DNA of 64,000 nucleotides from Actinomycetales bacterium Actino_02. Its GTDB lineage: Bacteria > Actinomycetota > Actinomycetes > Propionibacteriales > Propionibacteriaceae. A model generated the notes under the pieces. The model made no database searches. It was not told the DNA's origin and was given only the letters and a program-made list of their open reading frames with translations. Positions 29,187 through 36,357 of this stretch are shown piece by piece. Location of the stretch: NCBI GenBank assembly GCA_001603275.1, contig LUYM01000006.1:291613-355612 (forward strand), in the 5' to 3' direction. A program made the position numbers and the translations under genes. How positions within the stretch are numbered: the stretch's first letter is position 1; each line of letters starts with the position of its first letter.

Positions 29187-30510
29187 CGGTCTCCTTCAGC
29201 GGCACCAGTCGGGCGTGGCGCAGCGGCACTCGCCGGGCGTCATAGCGCTTGGGTGGAATCACCTCTGGCAGGCCATCTCGGGCGAGTCGGATCTCCCACT
29301 GATCTCGCCGCGCATGCTTGGCGGGTTCGACCAGGCCGTGATGGTGGTGACACAACAGGGCCAGGTTCGACAGGGCTGTCGCCCCGCCGTCCCACCACGG
29401 GATGAGGTGATGCGCCTCGCAGCTTGCCGGACGCGTGTCGCAGCCGGGGAACACACAGCCACCATCGCGGAGGGTGAGTGCCTGACGGATCGCGGGAGTC
29501 ACCAGTCGGTGTGCTCGCCCAACATCCAGTACCTCGGACTCACTGCCCAGGACGGCTGGCACCAGCTCGGCATCGCAGCACAGGCGGCGCAGGTCGCCGG
29601 CGCTCAGTTGCGTGTCGCCCAACACTCCGGCACCAGCGGCGTGCGCCACGAGGGTCTCGTAGCCGACAGTCACTACGACTCGTGGACGGTCGCCGCCCAC
29701 CGATGGGGCTCGTCGCGAGCTCTGGTGTCTGCCCACCATCGCGATCAACGCGTCGGCGTAGCGCTGCCCGCGCGACGGCGTGGCACTCAGCGGATCGCGT
29801 GCCTCCACCAGATTGCGCCGTTGCGACTCGAGATAGGCGTCGAGGATTGCGATCCAGGCCGCACACTCGGCCGTCGGCAGGCTGCCGCGGAAGCTCGTCG
29901 AGCCGTTGCGCAGGTTCGTGAACATCAGTGACCGGTTCTGGTAGGCGGCCTCGGCCTGGCGTTGCAGGGTGGCCTCCAGGAGTTCCTCGGCGGCGGTGGG
30001 AGCCACTTCAGCGAGGACTGCGGCACCGGAGCGGGCCAACTGCTCCGAATCCAGTCGCCCGGCCAGCCCGACCAACAACTCCTCGGCCTGAGTGGCCTGC
30101 GCCTGATCAAGCTGTGGCGCGATTGCCTCGATCACCTTGGTGATGGCCCGAACCTGGCCGGCACCGACTCGGCCGGCAACTGCTGCCTCACCGAGCACCG
30201 GACGTTCCGCCAAGGCTTTGGCATCGAACAGCAACCCGGCCGACTCCCGCTTGGACAGCTTGCCGTCGAGCGCCAGCCACGACGACATCGGCGTCCCTGC
30301 GGCAGCCATGGACGCCTCGTGGGCGTCCGCCTCGCCAACCAAGACCTGGGCGAGTGCCTGGACTCGATCCGCGGCGCGTCGCGCCTGGCGAGCAAGCTCG
30401 AGCCGCTCTGCGGGGTTCAGGCCGGCACGATCCTGGTCGATCGCATCGAGCGCGGCATGGACGCGAGTCAGCGCCTCCGCTGTCCCGATGAGTTGCCTGG
30501 TCTCGTCCAC
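29182..30510 (-). CDS. DUF222 and HNH-endonuclease domain protein
   Basis: 442 residues from GTG 30510. Residues about 10-330 are the alpha-helical DUF222 region (the mycobacterial 13E12 type), and about 345-400 are an HNH nuclease domain: CVFPGCDTRPASCEAHHLIPWWDGG, then NLALLCHHHHGLVE. These proteins occur in many copies in actinobacterial genomes and are thought to be mobile or selfish; a cellular role is unproven. The last residues abut a degenerate tandem repeat. No partner gene is adjacent. Confidence 0.88.
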   Translation of the reverse strand: MDETRQLIGTAEALTRVHAALDAIDQDRAGLNPAERLELARQARRAADRVQALAQVLVGEADAHEASMAAAGTPMSSWLALDGKLSKRESAGLLFDAKALAERPVLGEAAVAGRVGAGQVRAITKVIEAIAPQLDQAQATQAEELLVGLAGRLDSEQLARSGAAVLAEVAPTAAEELLEATLQRQAEAAYQNRSLMFTNLRNGSTSFRGSLPTAECAAWIAILDAYLESQRRNLVEARDPLSATPSRGQRYADALIAMVGRHQSSRRAPSVGGDRPRVVVTVGYETLVAHAAGAGVLGDTQLSAGDLRRLCCDAELVPAVLGSESEVLDVGRAHRLVTPAIRQALTLRDGGCVFPGCDTRPASCEAHHLIPWWDGGATALSNLALLCHHHHGLVEPAKHARRDQWEIRLARDGLPEVIPPKRYDARRVPLRHARLVPLKETG

Positions 30511-30783
30511 GCATCAAGTCTGACATTGCCGACCGCCAAAATCGAACACAGATTCGAATCTGTGGATAACGAGAAGAGGTATCCACAGAGTGCCCAGAGG
30601 GTGACGCGTTCACCCGTTCTCGCACCATCGCGCACCCGCGCGCCTGCGGGTACAGATCAGTCGCTCGCTACTGGCCGACGGCGTCCCGCGCCCCGCAGTC
30701 TGCCGATGCAGCCTGCGCCACGGCGCCCACCAGCCGCTGTCCGCCGACCGCTGACCCGCGCACCAACTGCTGCTCGCTGCCAC

Positions 30784-31350
30784 TCACCAGTGTTGGCGAA
30801 TCGCCTCGGCTACCGCCGCGAAGCGGGCCCGGTCCAGCCGCGCGGCGATCCGGCGCACCGCCCGCGGATCAACGCGAATGATCCGGTCGACTCGCACCTC
30901 GCTCGGACGTCCGGCCGCATCCCACGGGCCGCTGCCGAGGTCGTGCCAGAAGCGCCCCTCCGCCGCCTCCTGGCGGGCATCGCGATCGTGGTCCTTGCTG
31001 GTCATCGGGACGGCTAGCAGCCAGGGGCCGTCCCGTCCCACGATCAGCACCGGGCGGTCTTTCCCCTTGCCAAAGTCCTCTTCGAAGGGCACCCAGGTCC
31101 AGACGATCTCGCCGGGATCGGCCACTCCGTCCTCGTGGGGCGCGTAGCTCAGCGCAGTCGGCCCGGCGAAGTCGCCCGGGTATCCGCCATGGTTGATGCC
31201 CGGTGAGCTGCTGGCCGTTGTCCCGCGCGGCGCTCCCGAACGTCGGGTCCCTCCGGGCCGAGGGCCACCGGACGCTTCAGCCCTGCGGCTCGCCGCCGCC
31301 GCTCGCCGCAGCCATTGCGCGGCCCGGACGATCAGTTCCGCGCCTGTCAT
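30784..31350 (-). CDS. PemK/MazF-like protein
   Basis: 188 residues. The N-terminal 60 residues are basic and low in complexity. Residues about 78-188 match the PemK/MazF fold: DPGEIVWTWVPFEEDFGKGKDRPVLIVGRDGPWLLAVPMTSKDHD shortened here to its key parts, GEIVWTWVPFEED, KDRPVLIVGRD and LAVPMTSKDHD. Canonical MazF toxins are about 110 residues and pair with an upstream antitoxin, but no antitoxin gene is adjacent. The protein may be a solitary actinobacterial homologue that is not a toxin. It is followed by a membrane protein gene reading the same way. Confidence 0.72.
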   Translation of the reverse strand: MTGAELIVRAAQWLRRAAAASRRAEASGGPRPGGTRRSGAPRGTTASSSPGINHGGYPGDFAGPTALSYAPHEDGVADPGEIVWTWVPFEEDFGKGKDRPVLIVGRDGPWLLAVPMTSKDHDRDARQEAAEGRFWHDLGSGPWDAAGRPSEVRVDRIIRVDPRAVRRIAARLDRARFAAVAEAIRQHW

Positions 31351-31369
31351 GAGGGCAACCGTAGCCCGC

Positions 31370-32113
31370 TCAGCGGTACCGCTCCAGCGGGCCGTAGGCC
31401 ACGTTCCTGGTCGGCGGCGCGTACGTCACCGACGGGTGCCGCAGTCGCCACCACGCCTCGAAGTAGCGCTTCGCAGACGGCAGCCAGAGCAGCCCGGCGC
31501 CGACGAATGCCAATGGGATGGCCGCCCAGCCAAGTCGTCCGCCGAGGAGCAGCAGCAGGCTCAATCCGGCCGCGATCAGGCCGGCCACTCGGCTCCAGCG
31601 GTAGCCGGTCCACGCATAGAAGCCGACGATGGTGCTCGCGATCATCGCCAGCAGCACGGCAGCAGTGAGCCCGGCGGCAAGCCCGACTCTCAGCAAGTCG
31701 CCTGGCCCGGTCGGGAACTGCCCGAACAGCCACGAGGCTCCCGCGAAGTTGTCGACGGCCACCCAGTACGTCCGTATCAAGGACGCGGCGGACGCGGCCA
31801 CCGACAGCCAGCTCAGCGCGGCGGCGACCCCCATGGCGATCGGACGCACCGGCTCGCCGGTCGCCGGATCGAGCTCTCTGGCGTCCGGGGTGGTCGGTGG
31901 AGTGATCAGGGTTGCGATCTCCGCAACCTGCCCAGCCGGCTCCGTCGACCCTGGCTGCCCAACCTGCTCAGGCAACCCAGCCGTTTCGGTCGGCCCGCTC
32001 TGCTCGCGCAGCCCGGTCGGCGAGATCAGCCCAGTGAGTTCCGCTGCCTGGGGCGCAGACGTGGGCACGGGCGCGGCGGCAGTCGGAGCCTCGACTCCCT
32101 GCTCAGTGCTCAT
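31370..32113 (-). CDS. Membrane protein of unknown function
   Basis: 247 residues. The first 95 are a disordered, Pro/Thr/Glu/Ala-rich cytoplasmic tail. Four hydrophobic segments follow between about 95 and 215 (GVAAALSWLSVAASAASLI, VGLAAGLTAAVLLAMIASTIVGF, VAGLIAAGLSLLLLLGG, AIPLAFVGAGLLWL). The tail ends in a basic/aromatic stretch, YFEAWWRLRHPS. Not recognised. It ends 19 bp before the start side of the PemK/MazF-like gene and may be cotranscribed with it. Confidence 0.55.
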   Translation of the reverse strand: MSTEQGVEAPTAAAPVPTSAPQAAELTGLISPTGLREQSGPTETAGLPEQVGQPGSTEPAGQVAEIATLITPPTTPDARELDPATGEPVRPIAMGVAAALSWLSVAASAASLIRTYWVAVDNFAGASWLFGQFPTGPGDLLRVGLAAGLTAAVLLAMIASTIVGFYAWTGYRWSRVAGLIAAGLSLLLLLGGRLGWAAIPLAFVGAGLLWLPSAKRYFEAWWRLRHPSVTYAPPTRNVAYGPLERYR

Positions 32114-32378
32114 TGCGCCCCTGTCTGTCCGGTGGCCAAGCCTACCCAGCCGTCAGCGACAGCTGGGTAGGCGGGCAGCTGCTCGCCTCAGCGACCGTCG
32201 GATTCCTGGCTGCTCCCGTCCGATCAGGACGTCCGGCCCGATCAGGATCTCGGCCCCGTCAGGACACGTCACCCCGGCAGGGCACGTCACCCCGTCAGAG
32301 CACAACAGCCCTCACCGAGAATGCGTCAGTCCTCGCTGACAGAAGAGAGGCTCAGATCCCCGGCCGCCACCGGAGGAG

Positions 32379-32987
32379 TCACTCCCAGGAGTCGACCAGG
32401 TAGTGCTGCATCGGGACGGCGAGCGCGGCGATGAGTTGCGGCTTGCGCGCCTTCACGATCGCCGGCAGCTGCAGGACGTCGCGTCCCAGCGAGAAGGCCA
32501 GGATCACGCTCACCGCGAGCTGTGCCCGCAGCTTGGCGTCGGCATGTCCGTGCTCCTCGGCCACCTTGACGAACACCTCGCGGGCCAGGAACTCGCTGAG
32601 CGGGCGATGCTCGCCGGATTTGGTCACCGCAGCACGCAGCATGGCAGTGAAGCGGTCTCGGGCGCCGGGGACATCCCAGGCATCCAGGAAGGCCGTCATC
32701 ATCCGCACGCCGGTCTGGTCGGCCGGGCCGTCCAGGATTTTGGCGACCAGCTTCTCGGCATCGTCGAGAGGAAGGTCCAACACCGCCTTTTCGAACAGAT
32801 CTGCCTTGTCATCGAAGTAGTGGTGGATCAACGCGGGGTCCACCTCTGCCTCGCGGGCAATGGCGCGGAGCGACACCTTCTCGTAGCCGACCTCAGAGAA
32901 CAACTTGAGTGCGGCGGCGAGGATCTCGCTCCTGGTTTCTGTCCGACCGGGTCGGCGGCCCCGTGGTCGGTTGGTGGGCAAGTTCAT
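32379..32987 (-). CDS. TetR-family transcriptional regulator
   Basis: 202 residues from ATG 32987; the open frame extends to ATG 33023, which overlaps the ATG of the divergent phosphatase gene. Residues about 10-65 form the helix-turn-helix (TRSEILAAALKLFSEVGYEKV, SLRAIAREAEVDPALI, HHYFDDKADLFEKAV). The C-terminal domain resembles TetR_C_17-type actinobacterial repressors (FTAMLRAAVTKSGEHRPL). The very short gap to the divergent gene suggests shared control, but no obvious palindrome was found. Confidence 0.88.
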   Translation of the reverse strand: MNLPTNRPRGRRPGRTETRSEILAAALKLFSEVGYEKVSLRAIAREAEVDPALIHHYFDDKADLFEKAVLDLPLDDAEKLVAKILDGPADQTGVRMMTAFLDAWDVPGARDRFTAMLRAAVTKSGEHRPLSEFLAREVFVKVAEEHGHADAKLRAQLAVSVILAFSLGRDVLQLPAIVKARKPQLIAALAVPMQHYLVDSWE

Positions 32988-33021
32988 TCCTTCCTGCTTG
33001 CTTCGTCGTATCCTCGCGGAC

Positions 33022-33669
33022 ATGTCTGCGTCGCGATGGTCCTATGTTCTTTTCGACCTCGACGGGACAGTGGTCAACACGATCCCACTCATTATCGCCT
33101 CATACGACCATGCGATGTGGCAGGTGCTGGGTGAGCACGTTGGCCCCGAAGAGGCCCGAGGGTGGATCGGACAGACTCTAGCCGACACCTTCCACCTCAA
33201 GTACCCCGACCATGCGGACGCCCTCATCAGCTCCTACATTGAATTCAACTTGGCAAGGATGGAAGCGCTGCTGGAGCAGTATTCGGGGATGCGTGAATTG
33301 CTCACCGATTTGGTCAGCGCCGGGATACGAATCGGAGTAGCCACCTCCAAGCGGCGATCCTCCGCTGAGCGCACGCTCGCCCTGTCGGGGTTGGCGGACC
33401 TGATCCCGGTCACGGTCGCCATGGACGACACCGCTCTGCACAAACCGCGTCCCGAGCCGCTGCTGCTGGCGCTGGAACGGCTGGGCGCATCGGCGGCCGA
33501 CGCGGTCTACGTCGGGGACGCTGTTGTGGACGTCCAGGCCGCCCACGCGGCCGGTCTGCCGGCCATCTCGGTGAGTTGGGGAGCGGTGGAGGCGGACGTT
33601 CTGGCTGCTGCCGAGCCGGAGTTCCTGGTCGGCGAGATGGACGAGTTGCGTCGCCTGCTGCTGGGCTGA
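33022..33669 (+). CDS. HAD-superfamily phosphatase (Gph/PpaX-like)
   Basis: 215 residues from ATG 33022. Motif I is FDLDGTVVNT with both catalytic Asp, motif II is VATSKR, and motifs III/IV are K in HKPRPEP and VYVGDAVVDVQAA. The cap is the small helical type found in phosphoglycolate phosphatase and PpaX pyrophosphatase. The enzyme is a cytoplasmic phosphomonoesterase; substrate not determined. It is divergent from a TetR gene whose longer possible start overlaps its ATG, so the two promoters must overlap the opposing genes. Confidence 0.88.
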   Translation: MSASRWSYVLFDLDGTVVNTIPLIIASYDHAMWQVLGEHVGPEEARGWIGQTLADTFHLKYPDHADALISSYIEFNLARMEALLEQYSGMRELLTDLVSAGIRIGVATSKRRSSAERTLALSGLADLIPVTVAMDDTALHKPRPEPLLLALERLGASAADAVYVGDAVVDVQAAHAAGLPAISVSWGAVEADVLAAAEPEFLVGEMDELRRLLLG

Positions 33670-33709
33670 CGTCCGGGTTGGGCTGAGGCGGCGTCCGGGC
33701 CTCCCGAAC

Positions 33710-33777
33710 GGATTTGCGCGCTCGATGACCAGATTCGGCTCTACCGCGGCGTGTCGGGCCATCGAGCGCGCAAATCC
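33710..33777. repeat. Perfect 18-bp inverted repeat with 32-nt loop
   Basis: GGATTTGCGCGCTCGATG (33710-33727) is matched exactly by CATCGAGCGCGCAAATCC (33760-33777). It follows the phosphatase gene by 40 bp. No T tract is present. It resembles the layout of the inverted repeat at 26897. Confidence 0.8.
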
Positions 33778-33913
33778 AGTCGGTCGGTGAGTTCACCCTT
33801 GCTTGGTCGCAGAGGCTGCCGCCACTGCTACTCTCGACGCCAAGCACATTGGCGGATGTGCTTCCGGTCGAGGAGTTGGGGGATTCCCGGCCGGCTGTAA
33901 CTAGGGGTGGGGT

Positions 33914-34438
33914 ATGAGCGGCATCGATGGTGTGCGCCCAAATGAGGTTTCCCGGCGAACATTGATCGCCGGAGCGGTCTGGTCAGTTCCGACGGTGATG
34001 GTGTTGACGGCGACGCCCGCGTTCGCGGCTTCGACGGATCGGGCTACTGACCAGTCGGTTACTGAGACCAGCTTCTGGGCTAGTCAGGGCACGAACAGCA
34101 GCAATACGCAGCACTGGCTCTATGGAGAGGTGCATGCCCAGCTGAGCAATGTCTGGCCGAATACCGACGGGGCGACCTTCTATGCCACCGTGGTGCTGAT
34201 TCGGGTCGCGGACGCCGACGGCAACACAGTCAACGACAATCAGCAGTCGATCACACTGACTCCGGTCACCGTGTCCAGCTACGGCCACGCGACTCTCAGC
34301 TACAAGAGCGCCACCAACCTGCCCTTGGGCACCTGGAAGCTGGCCTACTCGGTCAGTGCCAAGAGCCCGTCCGGCCTGCTGATCCCGCCGGGGCCGCAGA
34401 CGGGCTCGACCACCCAAGTGGTGACCTACTACGGGTGA
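33914..34438 (+). CDS. Twin-arginine-leader exported protein, first gene of the HprK-like/PqqD operon
   Basis: 174 residues. A leader with SRRTLIAGAVWSVP and a hydrophobic core ending TATPAFA-AS predicts Tat-type export and cleavage after about residue 40. The mature 130 residues are Thr/Ser/Asn-rich, predicted beta, with alternating patterns (FYATVVLIRVADADGN, HATLSYKSA, WKLAYSVSAK) like an Ig-type fold, and a TYYG end. No family was recognised. The same leader type occurs in the protein at 38012, though the mature parts differ. The stop overlaps GTG of the P-loop gene, so this secreted protein is made together with cytoplasmic HprK-like and PqqD-like proteins. Confidence 0.7.
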   Translation: MSGIDGVRPNEVSRRTLIAGAVWSVPTVMVLTATPAFAASTDRATDQSVTETSFWASQGTNSSNTQHWLYGEVHAQLSNVWPNTDGATFYATVVLIRVADADGNTVNDNQQSITLTPVTVSSYGHATLSYKSATNLPLGTWKLAYSVSAKSPSGLLIPPGPQTGSTTQVVTYYG

Positions 34439-35334
34439 TCGAGGCTCGCACGATGCGGATCTTCGGTTTGGGTGCCTCGGTCGAGGTCGAGGTGGGCGGC
34501 TCACGTGCCGCTGAGGTGGACGCCAAGCTGCGGGAGCTTTGGTCCCGCTGCCTGATCCCCGGGGACGGTTCCATTACCGTCCACCCTGGTCAGGCCCACC
34601 TCCCGGGGACGGTTCCATTACCGTCCACCCCCGCCGGACGCCTCGACCTACGCCTCCACGAGCCGGGTACCGCCCCGATCTCCTGCCATCCGACCCGCGC
34701 CCCGCTGCCCGACCGGGGCGGCGCCATAGCCAGCCCCACGGTCGAGGCGGACGACCTGGCCACCCTGCTCTGCTCCGGCACTCAGGCGATCACCCGTGCC
34801 CTCCTCGCCGCCCAGCTGGGACGCCTGCTGCTGCTCCACGCCGGCGCGGTCAGCCACCCCGAGACCGGCAAGGCGCTGGTCTTCGTGGCCGAAGGCGGCA
34901 CCGGCAAGACCACGCTGGCCCGCGTCCTGGGCCGCCATTACGGCTATCTCACCGACGAGTCGGTGGCGATCGACGCCACTCATCAGGTGTTGCCCTACCC
35001 CAAGCCGTTGTCGCTGCGCACCCCGGCGGGTTGGCCCAAGCAGGAGACCTCGCCGGACGCGCTGGGCTTGCGCACCGTCCGCGGGCGCGCAGAGGTGGCC
35101 AAGGTGATCCTGCTGACCCGCGATCAGGCCTGCTCGTCCCCCGTGACGACCGCCTTGTCCACCATTGAGGCGATCACGGCCATCGCGCCGCAGTCGTCGT
35201 CGCTGGACAGGCTGCCTCGAGCGCTGCATCAGTGCGCCGACCTGCTCGAGGCGACCGGCGGCGCCCTCTCCGTGCGCTATGCCGAGGCCGAGGATCTGCT
35301 CCCCTTGGCGGCTGACCTGATTGGGGCCCCATGA
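34435..35334 (+). CDS. HprK-like P-loop protein with inserted palindromes
   Basis: 299 residues from GTG 34435 (overlapping the previous stop); ATG 34453 with GAGG 8 nt upstream is an equally good start. A Walker A motif, AEGGTGKTTLARVL, lies around residues 153-166 after LLLLHAGAVSH, the arrangement in HPr kinase-related proteins where the P-loop follows a His-containing strand. DESVAID provides acidic residues downstream. It probably binds ATP and phosphorylates a protein or small molecule; the target is unknown. Two copies of the dispersed palindrome (34561-34582 and 34605-34626) lie inside the gene and are read in two frames as PGDGSITVHPG and PGTVPLPSTP without breaking the frame. The stop overlaps the next ATG. 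Confidence 0.65.
   Translation: MIEARTMRIFGLGASVEVEVGGSRAAEVDAKLRELWSRCLIPGDGSITVHPGQAHLPGTVPLPSTPAGRLDLRLHEPGTAPISCHPTRAPLPDRGGAIASPTVEADDLATLLCSGTQAITRALLAAQLGRLLLLHAGAVSHPETGKALVFVAEGGTGKTTLARVLGRHYGYLTDESVAIDATHQVLPYPKPLSLRTPAGWPKQETSPDALGLRTVRGRAEVAKVILLTRDQACSSPVTTALSTIEAITAIAPQSSSLDRLPRALHQCADLLEATGGALSVRYAEAEDLLPLAADLIGAP
34561..34626. repeat. Tandem palindrome pair inside the P-loop gene, 44-bp period
   Basis: GGGGACGGTTCCATTACCGT and its CC end occur at 34561-34582 and 34605-34626. Each has GGACGG and CCGTCC arms around 8 nt. The period is not a multiple of three, so the two copies are translated in different frames, both open. Confidence 0.85.
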
Positions 35335-35687
35335 TCGTCCGGACGCTGCCCTATGCCGATCTCCTGGTCCGCGGGGACGAGGCCCTCGTGCTGCTCAGGG
35401 ACAGAAGGGGGACGGTTCCTGTTACGTCCCACGGAGAGGCGCCGAGTTGGGACGTAACAGGAACCGTCCCCGTTTCGTCCCGGGGAGAGGAGCTCGGGGG
35501 GACGATTGCGCGGCTGAGCGCGATCGGGGTCAGTGTGCTGGAGCTGGCCGCGGGCGGCATCGACGACGAGGAGCTGGCTCGCCAGCTCGAGCTGCGCTTC
35601 GGGGCGCCGCCGCAGCGCTCGACCAAGGACGCCGTGGCCCAGGTCTTGGCTGCTCTGGCTGAGCAGCGTCTGGTCGGCCTCGAATGA
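35331..35687 (+). CDS. PqqD-like (RRE-fold) protein with palindrome insertion
   Basis: 118 residues, ATG overlapping the previous stop (ATGA). The C-terminal 70 residues have the PqqD pattern: TIARLSAIGVSVLELAAGGIDDEELARQLELRFG shortened to its core LSAIGVSVLELAAGG and DEELARQL, then an alpha-helical end DAVAQVLAALAEQRLVGLE. PqqD and related RRE domains bind peptide substrates for modifying enzymes. Between the first strand (ALVLLRDRR) and the second (TIARLS) are about 30 extra residues, encoded by an inverted pair of palindromes at 35408-35471. Without them the length would be a typical 85-90. The 3' end is duplicated downstream. Confidence 0.65.
   Translation: MIVRTLPYADLLVRGDEALVLLRDRRGTVPVTSHGEAPSWDVTGTVPVSSRGEELGGTIARLSAIGVSVLELAAGGIDDEELARQLELRFGAPPQRSTKDAVAQVLAALAEQRLVGLE
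35408..35471. repeat. Inverted pair of palindromes inside the PqqD-like gene
   Basis: The 23-nt element at 35408-35430 (GGGGACGGTTCC...CGTCCC) is followed by its exact reverse complement at 35449-35471 with an 18-nt spacer, so the whole can form a long hairpin. It is translated as GTVPVTSHG and, from the inverted copy, DVTGTVPVSS, without a stop. Confidence 0.88.
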
Positions 35688-35773
35688 GTCTGGACGCGGC
35701 CGTGCCCTCCACGGACGCCGTGGCGCAGGTGTTGGCTGCGCTGGCTGAGCAGCGTCTGGTCGGCCTCGAATGA
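35627..35773. repeat. 61-bp tandem duplication of the PqqD-like gene 3' end
   Basis: GGACGCCGTGGC...CTCGAATGA occurs at 35627-35687 and 35713-35773 (period 86) with about three differences. Each copy carries the stop/start junction ATGA, so the duplication created an additional tiny open frame between two genes. Confidence 0.85.
35684..35773 (+). CDS. 29-residue mini-ORF from duplicated gene end
   Basis: ATG 35684 overlaps the PqqD-like stop and the frame ends at 35773, overlapping the ATG of the next gene. Its sequence, MSLDAAVPSTDAVAQVLAAL and onward to LVGLE, is mostly the duplicated C-terminal helix of the upstream protein. It may simply carry ribosomes across to the next gene. Whether the peptide is stable is unknown. 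Confidence 0.35.
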   Translation: MSLDAAVPSTDAVAQVLAALAEQRLVGLE

Positions 35774-36126
35774 CCCCGGACGGCACCGCACCCACCCAGG
35801 ACGTCGTGGCCGGGGGAGCGTCTCGGTCGTGGCGGATCTGCGATCACACGGCTTTCGTGGTGAGCTCGCCGGAGCGGGTGGTGGTCTACAACCTGGACGA
35901 CCCCCGAACCCAGCCGCTGGCTCTGCTCGGCACCGGCGCCGCGATTTGGCAGTGCCTGATCGGCCCGGACGACGAGCACCTGCGCCCGTGGTGCCCGGAG
36001 ATGGACGTCCTCAGCGACCTGGCCGGGGCCTACCAGACCTCCTCGGAGGCCATCGCGCCCGACGTCACCGCGCTGCTCGCCCAGCTGGCCGACGGCGGCT
36101 ACGTCGAGTTCGCCCTGGCCGACTGA
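35770..36126 (+). CDS. Second PqqD-like (RRE-fold) protein
   Basis: 118 residues. After a 20-residue tail the pattern is that of PqqD: a first hairpin (CDHTAFVVSSPERVVVYNLDD, core VVSSPERVVVYNL), LLGTGAAIWQCL in place of the conserved helix start, and a winged-helix-like end (LSDLAGAYQTSSEAIAPDVTALLAQLADGGYVEF, core DVTALLAQLADGGYV). It begins inside the stop of the mini-ORF. The last 22 nt of the gene are the first copy of a tandem repeat that continues downstream. A substrate-presenting role for the P-loop protein is inferred. Confidence 0.6.
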   Translation: MTPDGTAPTQDVVAGGASRSWRICDHTAFVVSSPERVVVYNLDDPRTQPLALLGTGAAIWQCLIGPDDEHLRPWCPEMDVLSDLAGAYQTSSEAIAPDVTALLAQLADGGYVEFALAD

Positions 36127-36322
36127 GGCCGGGACGTCGGAGCCGGCGGAAGAATGCGAGCTGGCCCCGGCCGACTGAGATTCGCGACGTCGGAGCGCGA
36201 CCGATTGGGGGGCGCGGGTTCGTCCCGGCCGGTTGGAGGCGCGAGTCCGCCCCGGCCGACTGAGGGTCGCGAGTTCGCCCCAGCCGACTGACGTCGCAAG
36301 TCCGTCCCGGCCGAATATGGGC
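36105..36322. repeat. Six degenerate copies of a 22-28-bp unit derived from the CDS end
   Basis: CGAGTTCGCCCTGGCCGACT (the end of the second PqqD-like gene) is repeated with variation at about 36157, 36213, 36241, 36269 and 36296. The last copies have a period near 28 bp. The unit reads GCGAGTTCGCCCCGGCCGAC and most copies keep the TGA that follows. Confidence 0.75.
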
Positions 36323-36357
36323 GAAGCCCGAACCCCTCCGACTGAACCTCCGCAGCC

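Noticed and set aside
30511..30783. RNA gene or small ORF in the gap before the HNH gene start
   Set aside because: No cloverleaf, terminator or plausible start with ribosome site was found.
30784..32113. Complete PemK/MazF toxin-antitoxin pair
   Set aside because: The neighbouring gene is a multi-helix membrane protein, not an antitoxin, so a functional TA pair cannot be supported.
33914..36126. Lasso-peptide or other RiPP cluster
   Set aside because: PqqD-like proteins are present, but no asparagine-synthetase-like cyclase, transglutaminase-like protease, radical SAM enzyme or clear precursor peptide is found in the operon.
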